In this document: positions 1-6,194 of the stretch, one piece after another
Layout of the letters: every line of letters begins with the position of its first letter
Position numbering within the stretch: the first letter of the stretch is position 1
From: Deltaproteobacteria bacterium
GTDB taxonomy: Bacteria > Desulfobacterota > DSM-4660 > Desulfatiglandales > B25-G16
Direction of reading: 5' to 3'
Assembly (NCBI GenBank): GCA_020348625.1
Contig: CP070752.1
Location: 854,907 to 864,611, forward strand
Length of the DNA: 9,705 bases
Notes under the pieces: model-generated
Seen by the model: only the letters and a program-made list of their open reading frames with translations
Told to the model about the DNA's origin: nothing
Databases searched by the model: none
Program-made: the position numbers and the translations under genes

Positions 1-108
1 CCCCTGCGCATGTTTCCACCCGCAAACTGTCAACCCGACCATTCGAGATCTAGCTCATTCGGTAATGCGCCGGAAAGCTGCGAAGCGTAACACGGATTCT
101 GCCGCTGG

Positions 109-570
109 TCAATAAATACGCGCCTCACAACCAGCAGCGATAACCTTGCCCAATTCCTCGCAGCGATCTAGGATAGTCCCGTCAATCTCTCCGCTGGCTA
201 TGACCGGCTCATGGACCTTCTTGAATTGATAGCCCACGCAGATCCTTTCAATACTTGTCAAGGCCCCTGAGCCATCATTCCCTGCGGAGATGAACACGGC
301 ATGGGGCTTTCTGAAGATTTCCTTTCTGCCCCGAGCCTCGTAATAGGTCCGGTCGAAAAGGTCTTTGAGGGCACCAGCCATGTAACCGAAGTATTCAGGT
401 GAACCGATGGCCAGACCATCACAACCAATAAGATCATCAAGGGTCGTTTCCCCTGCCTTTTTGAGCACCGTTCTTACATTTGGAATAGAACTTGACCCCT
501 TGGCCACTGCCGTGGCCATCTTCTTGGTTCTGCCGGTTTGAGAATGATAAACGATCAGGATTGTGACCAC
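109..570 (-). CDS. Flavodoxin-like / NAD(P)H-dependent FMN reductase family protein
   Basis: A 153-residue protein with a single flavodoxin-like fold. Residues 2-8 form the first beta strand, followed by the FMN-phosphate loop HSQTGRT (9-15). Residues 57-62 (SPEYFG) match the second flavin-contacting loop of this family, and SAGNDGSG (95-102) the third. Proteins of this kind are cytoplasmic, bind FMN and carry electrons or reduce quinones or other small molecules; the substrate cannot be told from sequence. The start is a GTG at 568-570: an in-frame stop lies four codons upstream, and a weak GAGTGAG ribosome site is about 9 bases away. It lies 57 bp downstream of the macro-domain gene on the same strand, so the two are probably cotranscribed. 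I am confident of the fold, not of the physiological role. Confidence 0.85.
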   Translation of the reverse strand: MVTILIVYHSQTGRTKKMATAVAKGSSSIPNVRTVLKKAGETTLDDLIGCDGLAIGSPEYFGYMAGALKDLFDRTYYEARGRKEIFRKPHAVFISAGNDGSGALTSIERICVGYQFKKVHEPVIASGEIDGTILDRCEELGKVIAAGCEARIY

Positions 571-627
571 AAAGAAAACTCACTCAGATGTTATGTGCAT
601 AAGCCCCCGCCGATTGTGGTAGGCTAC

Positions 628-1158
628 CTAGTGGAATAGCTGTCTAAATGCCTTCTGGTATGATTCATAAACCTCACTCCCGAAACAGACAAAGAAGACC
701 TTATTAATCGATTGATCGGCCTGAAGGAATGATTTCGTTTCTCCCAAGGCGATGTTTATTGCCCTTTCAAGCGGAAAGCGGTAGGCACCAGTGCTTATCG
801 ACGGAAAGGCCAGCGTTGCAGCACCGATTTGTACTGCTGCCTTAAAACTATTCTTATAGCAGTTCGCCAGCAACGCGTCCTCATCTTTCTTGCCGCCCGA
901 CCATATGGGACCTACGGTGTGTATAACCCATTGAGCAGGCAATTTGTATCCTTTGGTTACGCGCGCGTCCCCGATGGGACAGCCGCCCAGTGTTCTCGTT
1001 TCGGCGAGCAGTTCTGGGCCGGCAGCTCTGTGTATAGCGCCATCAACACCTCCACCACCCAGAAGCGAGGTGTTGGCGGCATTGACAATGGCATCCACCT
1101 CCATCTTGGTAATATCACCTTCAAGGATCTCAATCCTATCATGGAATCCCTTGTCCAT
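628..1158 (-). CDS. Macro-domain protein, MacroD/YmdB-type (ADP-ribose / O-acetyl-ADP-ribose hydrolase)
   Basis: A 176-residue protein that is one complete macro domain, the usual length for stand-alone bacterial MacroD-type enzymes. Visible signatures are GDIT (14-17), NAAN (26-29), the glycine-rich loop GGGGVDGAIH (34-43), IGDARVTKGY (62-71), VIHTVGP (78-84) and the phosphate-binding loop PSISTGAYRFP (119-129). Family members bind ADP-ribose and remove ADP-ribose from proteins or deacetylate O-acetyl-ADP-ribose in the cytoplasm. The Asn of NAAN and the Asp-containing glycine loop used in catalysis by MacroD-type enzymes are both present, so it is probably active. The ATG start is preceded at 6 bases by a strong GGAGG ribosome site. 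The downstream neighbour on the same strand is a flavodoxin-like gene. No ADP-ribosyltransferase is visible in the window, so the target is unknown. Confidence 0.93.
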   Translation of the reverse strand: MDKGFHDRIEILEGDITKMEVDAIVNAANTSLLGGGGVDGAIHRAAGPELLAETRTLGGCPIGDARVTKGYKLPAQWVIHTVGPIWSGGKKDEDALLANCYKNSFKAAVQIGAATLAFPSISTGAYRFPLERAINIALGETKSFLQADQSINKVFFVCFGSEVYESYQKAFRQLFH

Positions 1159-1187
1159 CTTTTTCCTCCGTTTCAGTGTATTAGCTA

Positions 1188-1216
1188 CAGATATTTCAAA
1201 CCAGTGGTGAAGTCAA
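1188..1216 (-). promoter_or_regulatory. Candidate sigma70-type promoter for the macro-domain/flavodoxin pair
   Basis: Read on the minus strand, TTGACT (1211-1216) is followed after 17 bases by TATCTG (1188-1193). The -35 box matches the consensus in 5 of 6 positions and the -10 box in only 3 of 6. It lies about 30 bp upstream of the macro-domain ATG. It is plausible by position and spacing, but weak on the -10 side. Confidence 0.35.
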
Positions 1217-1326
1217 GAACAAGAACGGAAGGCTTCAGCGAGGGCGATAGGGCTGCGAAATCTCAAGGTTTGGGGTGAAAAGTCGATACGCTAAGCTTTG
1301 CTGAAGTACCCGTTTGCTCTTATGGA

Positions 1327-1355
1327 TTGTAATAGGCGAAAGATTTATTTAGAAT
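1327..1355 (+). promoter_or_regulatory. Candidate sigma70-type promoter immediately upstream of dus
   Basis: TTGTAA (1327-1332) is followed after exactly 17 bases by TAGAAT (1350-1355). The boxes match the consensus in 4 of 6 and 5 of 6 positions. The -10 box ends 6 bases before the dus ATG, which would put the transcription start at or beside the start codon. Fitting this, no good ribosome site precedes that ATG. Confidence 0.45.
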
Positions 1356-1361
1356 AGGCCC

Positions 1362-2348
1362 ATGCTTAAACTCGGTAGGCTCACGTTGGAGAATTGGCTG
1401 GTGCTGGCGCCGATGTCGGGAAGGACGAACCTGCCTTTTCGCCTTATCGCTAAGCAATGGGGGGCAGGCCTCGTTATTACCGAGATGATCAGTGCCGCAG
1501 GCCTGTGGCGGGGTCAGGAAAAGACGCATGCCTATTTCAAGAGCCATCCCGATGAAAGGCCTGTTTCAGTCCAGTTTTTTGGGTCTGAACTTGAGGCCAT
1601 GGCCATGTCGGTCGGGATAGCAGCTGAGAAAGGGATGGATGGGGTTGATATAAACATGGGGTGTCCGGCGCGGAAGGTCGTCAAGTCAGGGGCTGGGGCA
1701 GCCCTGATGCGTGATCCGCAAAAGGCAGGGAAGATCATTTCGACACTCCGTCGAACGACGCCCTTGCCGCTGACGGTAAAGATCAGGGCAGGATGGTCAC
1801 CTGAAGAGGCGAATGCGCTGAATATTGCCAGGATCGCTGAAGACAACGGGGCGGACGGTATCTTTGTTCACCCACGGTTTGCCAATCAGGGATTTTCGGG
1901 TAGGGCTGACTGGACAGTGATTGCGGAGGTCAAACGGGCCTTGAAGATCCCGGTCATCGGCAGTGGCGATGTAACGGAACCTGCCCTGGCTCTTCGAATG
2001 CGCTCTGATACAAATTGTGATGGGGTCATGATAGGTAGAGCGGCGTTGAGCAGCCCTTGGATCTTCAAGCAGGTTCTCGAGATGGAGAAGACTGGGCAAT
2101 TTACAATCCCCCGCCTGGAAGAGCGGTATCGAGTGGTAAAGGATCACTATTTCCTGCTTCTAGAGTATCTGGGAGAGAGGAGGGCAACGAACATAATGCG
2201 GGGTTTTCTGCTTTGGTACACAAAGAGCCTTCCGAACAGGAGTTTTCTTAAGGGCGTGATTTCCGAAATAAATGGAAAAGAAAGGCTCATGGCTGTTGTC
2301 GATGAGTACTTCGGATCCATCCAGGAGGGCATGGGGCGTGAAGGTTAA
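1362..2348 (+). CDS. dusB: tRNA-dihydrouridine synthase, DusB-type
   Basis: A 328-residue flavoprotein that uses FMN and NADPH to reduce uridine to dihydrouridine in the D-loop of tRNAs in the cytoplasm. The TIM-barrel signatures are in order: APMSGRTNLPFR (16-27), the catalytic cysteine in INMGCPARKV (Cys101), the FMN-contacting lysine in VKIRAGW (Lys140), the HPR...GFSGRADW segment from His170, GSGDV (200-204) and GRAAL (225-229). Length matches the family. The ATG at 1362 gives the expected N-terminus, a short strand-Leu stretch before LAPM, but has no clear ribosome site; see the promoter entry. It is the first gene of a tight operon, its stop overlapping the start of the IspH-UbiA gene by 11 bp. 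The DusB subclass call is by overall resemblance and less certain than the Dus family call. Confidence 0.95.
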   Translation: MLKLGRLTLENWLVLAPMSGRTNLPFRLIAKQWGAGLVITEMISAAGLWRGQEKTHAYFKSHPDERPVSVQFFGSELEAMAMSVGIAAEKGMDGVDINMGCPARKVVKSGAGAALMRDPQKAGKIISTLRRTTPLPLTVKIRAGWSPEEANALNIARIAEDNGADGIFVHPRFANQGFSGRADWTVIAEVKRALKIPVIGSGDVTEPALALRMRSDTNCDGVMIGRAALSSPWIFKQVLEMEKTGQFTIPRLEERYRVVKDHYFLLLEYLGERRATNIMRGFLLWYTKSLPNRSFLKGVISEINGKERLMAVVDEYFGSIQEGMGREG

Positions 2349-4068
2349 GCTTGCCAAAAGTGCTGGCTTCTGCATGGGTGTCAGGAGAGCAATGGAGATG
2401 ACCTTGTCGGAGGCCAATAAAGGGGACGGGAAGCTATTCACCTATGGGCCGCTCATCCATAACCGACAGGTACTCGAACTCTTACGGTCTAAAGGGGTTC
2501 ATGTTAAAGAGGTTATTGATGAGCATGACCACGGCAGGATAGTCATCAGGGCCCATGGGATAACACCGGCTGAGAGAGAGAAAATTCGAAACTCGAAGTT
2601 TATGATAATCGATGCGACCTGTCCACGGGTAGCAAAGGTACAGGGGATCATTAGGCACTATAGCAATAAGGGCTATGTTCCGGTTATTTTCGGCGATGCT
2701 CGTCATCCAGAGGTTGTGGGTCTGTTGGGCTATAGTAACGGCAGTGGAATAGTGATCAGTTCTGTTGAAGACGTGAGAAAGCTCTCCCAAGGGAATCGGT
2801 TTGTCGTTGTGTCTCAGACGACCCAGAATGCGGAGGCGTACACCGAGGTGAGCAGTGCCATCAGAGCTCGATTTCCAGAGGCCCTGATCTTTGATACGAT
2901 CTGCGATGAAACCTATAGGAGGCAGAGCGAGGTTCAATCATTGGCCCGCGAGGTTGATAGCATGGTGATTGTTGGTGGATACGACAGCGGTAACACGATT
3001 CGCCTTTATCAACTCGCAAGGTCCACGGGAAAACCCACCTTTCATGTTGAGACCGAACAGGAGCTTGAAGAGCAGCGGTTTTCTTCAGGGGAAACCGTTG
3101 GGGTTACTGCAGGTGCTTCAACACCCAACTGGATGATCAAAAAGGTGATCAACCATCTGAAAATCATGGGCAAGACCAGACAGGAATCCCTCGCCGGTTT
3201 GCTCATAAAGGGGACCCGATTTCTCGTTAAGATCAATGTGCCTGAGGCGGTAGGGGCCTTTTCCCTGACTTATGCCGGGCTGGTTTTATCAAGAGGAAGT
3301 GCCGCGCTCATCTACCCGGTGCTTGCTCTTTTGTATGTCTATGGCATGCACGTGCTCAACCGGTTCCTCGACAAGGAGGCCAGCCTTTACAACGATCCGG
3401 GTGTGGCCTTCTTCTATGCCCAGCATAGAGGCTTTCTCGTGGCCACAGCCCTGGCAGGCTTAGGGACGGGAATCATTCTATCTCTCTATTTGGGGCTAAT
3501 AGCCTTCTTCGTGTTTCTGGCACTGACGCTTCTAGGTCTAGTTTACAGCCTACCAATAATCCCCTGGAAATTCGGCTACTTAGGGCGTTATGCTAAGATC
3601 AAAGACCTGCCTGGATCGAAGACTATGGCAGAGGCATTGGCCTGGGGTACTATCAGCTCACTGCTGCCCATTATCGGGCGGACGAGCCTCGAATGGCCCG
3701 GCGTTCTTGTTTCGTTTCTGTTGGTCTCTTCCATGTGCTATATTCGCTGCGGCCTTCTGGATATCCTCAATATCCAGGGAGACTTGATCGTTGGCAGAGA
3801 AACGCTCCCGATAGCCCTGGGGGAGGAGAAGGCGGTGAAGCTCCTGATAGCGTTAAACCTCCTGTTTGGAGCAATTGTCCTGCTGGCAGCTGCCCTGAAG
3901 GCAGTGTCAAGCCTTGGGTATCTACTCCTGATCTGCTTTCTCAGTTCATTTCTATATCTCACCGCTTATCAAAGGGGGTGGATGCACGGAGGCCCTCGCC
4001 TGCAAGGCTTTGCCGAAGGCAATCTTCTTTTGGCGGGCTTGCTGGCCCTAGCCTGGAAAGTTCTGTAA
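2338..4068 (+). CDS. ispH: IspH-UbiA fusion: HMBPP reductase fused to a UbiA-family prenyltransferase
   Basis: A 576-residue protein with two enzyme domains. Residues 1-279 are a full IspH, the iron-sulfur enzyme that reduces HMBPP to IPP and DMAPP in the last MEP-pathway step. The three cluster cysteines are Cys12, Cys95 and Cys189; His41, His123 and Glu125 of the active site are present, as is GVTAGAST (255-262). Residues about 290-576 have some eight hydrophobic segments and resemble UbiA-family membrane prenyltransferases: NRFLDKEAS (341-349) and DILNIQGDLIVGRETLP (475-491) correspond to the two Asp-rich motifs, each with a substitution. I chose the GTG at 2338: an AGGAGG lies 9 bases upstream, and the next residues match the IspH N-terminus so that the first cysteine falls at position 12. 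An ATG at 2272 would add 22 non-conserved residues inside dus. The UbiA substrate is unknown. The gene lies between dusB and a glycosyltransferase gene. Confidence 0.92.
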   Translation: MKVKLAKSAGFCMGVRRAMEMTLSEANKGDGKLFTYGPLIHNRQVLELLRSKGVHVKEVIDEHDHGRIVIRAHGITPAEREKIRNSKFMIIDATCPRVAKVQGIIRHYSNKGYVPVIFGDARHPEVVGLLGYSNGSGIVISSVEDVRKLSQGNRFVVVSQTTQNAEAYTEVSSAIRARFPEALIFDTICDETYRRQSEVQSLAREVDSMVIVGGYDSGNTIRLYQLARSTGKPTFHVETEQELEEQRFSSGETVGVTAGASTPNWMIKKVINHLKIMGKTRQESLAGLLIKGTRFLVKINVPEAVGAFSLTYAGLVLSRGSAALIYPVLALLYVYGMHVLNRFLDKEASLYNDPGVAFFYAQHRGFLVATALAGLGTGIILSLYLGLIAFFVFLALTLLGLVYSLPIIPWKFGYLGRYAKIKDLPGSKTMAEALAWGTISSLLPIIGRTSLEWPGVLVSFLLVSSMCYIRCGLLDILNIQGDLIVGRETLPIALGEEKAVKLLIALNLLFGAIVLLAAALKAVSSLGYLLLICFLSSFLYLTAYQRGWMHGGPRLQGFAEGNLLLAGLLALAWKVL

Positions 4069-4071
4069 ACG

Positions 4072-4992
4072 ATGCCTGAGGTCAGCGTCATAATCCCCAC
4101 GTATAACAGATCCGATAGGGTAGTGAGGGCAGTTCAATCGGTTCTGGATCAGAGCTTCAAAGACCTGGAGATACTTGTAGTTGATGATGGTTCAACGGAT
4201 GACACGGAAGAGCGCCTTGTTCCCTATGGTACCTCGATCACATACATGCGGCAATCGGCTAACCGTGGAGTTTCAGCAGCCAGGAATAAGGGAGTAGAGA
4301 ATTCGAGTGGAACCTGGATTGCGTTTCTTGACTCCGATGATTATTGGCTCAAGGACAAACTGCGCTTTCAGATGGAGTTTCTGCACCGGACCCCGGAGGC
4401 CGTAGCTTGCCAGACTGAGGAAATCTGGATCAGAAGGGGCAGACGGGTAAACCCGAAGAAAATACATAAAAAGCCTTCCGGGGAGATATTTCAGCGTTCT
4501 TTAAGGCTTTGCATGGTTAGCCCGTCAAGCGTTATCCTCAAGAGATCTTTATTTGATGAGATAGGTCTGTTTGACGAAACTCTTGAGGCTGTCGAAGATT
4601 ATGATCTTTGGTTAAGGATTTCGTGCAAGCACCCGATTCACCTGATTGATCGGGATTTGGTGGTGAAAGAGGGAGGCCACGAAGACCAGCTTTCCCGGAA
4701 GTACACTGGAATGGATCGGTTCAGGATCAGGGCAATTGCTAAGCTAATTAACAGCGGCGTCCTCTCCTCGGATCAAGTAACGGCAGCCCTGGAGGAGTTG
4801 GCCACTAAATGCAGAATATACGGAAATGGATGCATGAGAAGAGGTAGGCAGCAAGAGGGCTATTTCTACCTGTCGCTGCCCGAAAGGATTAAAAAGGAGG
4901 GAAGAATCCCCCAAGACCACTTACACTTTCTTTCCTCCTCCCGTAATGATTTGGAGAACCTGGTCGATAAGGTGGGGAAGGGGTTCAGTTGA
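4072..4992 (+). CDS. Family 2 (GT-A) glycosyltransferase
   Basis: A 306-residue inverting glycosyltransferase of the GT2 family. The nucleotide-sugar fold begins at once with VSVIIPTYNRSDR (4-16), then VVDDGSTDDT with Asp38 and Asp39, then NRGVSAARN, and the metal-binding DSDD motif (87-90). The EDYDLW motif (175-180) supplies the likely catalytic base. There is no membrane segment, so it should act at the cytoplasmic face. Acceptor and sugar cannot be read from sequence; surface polysaccharide or LPS assembly is the usual context. The ATG lies 3 bp after the stop of the IspH-UbiA gene, implying translational coupling; the ribosome site GGAAAG is poor. The last 72 bp overlap the 3' end of the convergent DUF3842 gene. 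Confidence 0.93.
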   Translation: MPEVSVIIPTYNRSDRVVRAVQSVLDQSFKDLEILVVDDGSTDDTEERLVPYGTSITYMRQSANRGVSAARNKGVENSSGTWIAFLDSDDYWLKDKLRFQMEFLHRTPEAVACQTEEIWIRRGRRVNPKKIHKKPSGEIFQRSLRLCMVSPSSVILKRSLFDEIGLFDETLEAVEDYDLWLRISCKHPIHLIDRDLVVKEGGHEDQLSRKYTGMDRFRIRAIAKLINSGVLSSDQVTAALEELATKCRIYGNGCMRRGRQQEGYFYLSLPERIKKEGRIPQDHLHFLSSSRNDLENLVDKVGKGFS

Positions 4993-5340
4993 TACCCCAA
5001 CAATCTTGATTTTCTCCTGAGTCAAGGGGATTAATACCTTGAGGGCCTCGCTCGATGAGACTGCTTTGGCCATCTCGCCGGTTACTTCACCCATCATGGA
5101 GTTAGCCATGATGATCGCCACCGGACCGATGATGATATCGGCTTGGGGTGCCATGGTTACAATGGCATTCTCACCGGTTGCCCCTCGATTTGCGCCGGCC
5201 TTCATCATCTGGGCGGTCGCTACGGAATTCGTTCCCAAGGCGAGTATTTCAGCTTTGTCTTCGAGGGACTCCCGTAATCTCTTGATGATGGCCTTTCCTA
5301 TGCCACCTCCCTGCCCGTCGATGACCATGAGTAAGTCCAA
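4921..5340 (-). CDS. DUF3842 family protein of unknown function
   Basis: A 139-residue soluble protein that I recognise as DUF3842, a small conserved bacterial family without an established function. Characteristic features are MVIDGQGGGIGKAI near the N-terminus (5-18), LGTNSVATAQMMKAGA (35-50), ATGENAIV (54-61) and DIIIGPVAIIMANSMMGEVT (68-87). The glycine-rich first loop after a beta strand resembles nucleotide- or cofactor-binding folds, but that is only a resemblance. The start is a TTG at 5338-5340: it places DGQGGG at the usual distance from the N-terminus and has AGGGGG about 5 bases upstream, whereas the internal ATG four codons later would remove the first beta strand. The gene stands alone on its strand, convergent with and overlapping the glycosyltransferase and divergent from plsY. 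Confidence 0.85.
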   Translation of the reverse strand: MDLLMVIDGQGGGIGKAIIKRLRESLEDKAEILALGTNSVATAQMMKAGANRGATGENAIVTMAPQADIIIGPVAIIMANSMMGEVTGEMAKAVSSSEALKVLIPLTQEKIKIVGVSTEPLPHLIDQVLQIITGGGKKV

Positions 5341-5540
5341 AGAAGCCCCCTGATACAGATTACGTATTGCAGCCTTCCAAAAACCCGTTTATTGTGTTAA
5401 CGTTGCGTGGTGCGCGGCAAGCCTGCTGATCACTATATACCAGGAAATCTCCATTTGAAAAGGGTTTTTATTCGCCCTCGCACGAATGCTTTGCAGCATA
5501 CTGCAGGGGGCTGAATTTCCTATGAAAGGGATTAACAGGG

Positions 5541-6194
5541 ATGTGGACGGCTTTCATAGGTTTCCTTATAGCCGCTTATCTGTTGGGGTCAATTCCCTTT
5601 GGTGTTATGATTGGCCGTTTTTTTGGGCACGTAGATATCAGCAAGGTGGGAAGTGGAAATATCGGGGCTGCAAACGTTGCTCGCGAGGCGGGTGTTAAAT
5701 GGGGCTTGCTAACATTGGTACTTGATGCCCTTAAGGGTTTCATGCCGGTGGCCTTGGCGTACCATAGTATCGGACCGGCAGTTGATACGACCGAAGTTCT
5801 CGTCGGAATAGTAGGAACGGCGGCCTTGCTGGGACATCAATTTCCTATCTACAATCGTTTCAAGGGAGGAAAGGGAATAGCCACCGGGCTTGGTGTTTTC
5901 TTGGCCCTTTCACCCATGGCGTGCTTGATTTCGGGAACCGTATTTGTTTTCATGGTGATTCTGTGGGGTTATATCTCACTCGGTTCAATACTGGCTGCCC
6001 TTGGCCTGCCGCTTTGGCTCCTGATTTTGGGCCATTCGAAGCAGCTCGTCCTGCTTTCGCTGGTCATTGCATTGCTGATTACCTTTCTTCATCGAGGGAA
6101 TATCCAAAGGTTGTTGCAGGGAAATGAGAGAAGGTGGCGAAATGCAGGCTATCTCAATCGCTCGACCAGTCGGCCCAACTCGTCATCAGAGTAA
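5541..6194 (+). CDS. plsY: Acyl-phosphate:glycerol-3-phosphate acyltransferase PlsY
   Basis: A 217-residue integral membrane enzyme that transfers an acyl group from acyl-phosphate to glycerol-3-phosphate, giving lysophosphatidate, the first step of phospholipid synthesis. PlsY signatures are present in order: GSIPFG (16-21) in the first membrane helix, GSGNIGAANVAREAG (37-51), the phosphate-binding loop GHQFPIYNRFKGGKGIATG (98-116), and HRGNIQRLLQGNE (184-196) near the C-terminus. Several hydrophobic helices agree with the five-helix topology of the family. About 20 hydrophilic residues follow the last motif. The ATG at 5541 has GAAAGGG about 10 bases upstream. The 3' end overlaps the convergent parB by 46 bp. 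The matching acyl-phosphate synthase plsX is not in the window. Confidence 0.96.
   Translation: MWTAFIGFLIAAYLLGSIPFGVMIGRFFGHVDISKVGSGNIGAANVAREAGVKWGLLTLVLDALKGFMPVALAYHSIGPAVDTTEVLVGIVGTAALLGHQFPIYNRFKGGKGIATGLGVFLALSPMACLISGTVFVFMVILWGYISLGSILAALGLPLWLLILGHSKQLVLLSLVIALLITFLHRGNIQRLLQGNERRWRNAGYLNRSTSRPNSSSE

Noticed and set aside
1..108. Open frames running in from the left edge
   Set aside because: The possible peptides are short (29-37 codons), end before 115 and resemble nothing; the strip may be intergenic or the tail of an unseen gene.
829..1278. 149-codon plus-strand open frame antisense to the macro-domain gene
   Set aside because: It lies almost wholly over a strongly conserved gene, has no ribosome site and no recognisable protein features.
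2272..2337. Upstream ATG giving IspH-UbiA 22 extra residues
   Set aside because: The added residues are not IspH-like and lie inside dusB; the GTG at 2338 has AGGAGG at 9 bases and fits the family N-terminus.
2482..2937. 151-codon minus-strand open frame antisense to the IspH domain
   Set aside because: The opposite frame carries all IspH catalytic motifs; the antisense product has no family resemblance.
5434..5439. TATATA as a plsY -10 box
   Set aside because: No -35-like hexamer lies at 16-18 bp upstream (GC-rich TGCGCG region).
5379..5469. Inverted repeat AAAAACCC ... GGGTTTTT in the DUF3842-plsY spacer
   Set aside because: The arms are only 8 bp, A/T-rich and 75 bp apart; probably chance, and not a terminator shape.
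5492..5505. Small hairpin TGCAG-CATA-CTGCA upstream of plsY
   Set aside because: Five base pairs without a following T-run is neither a terminator nor a convincing operator.
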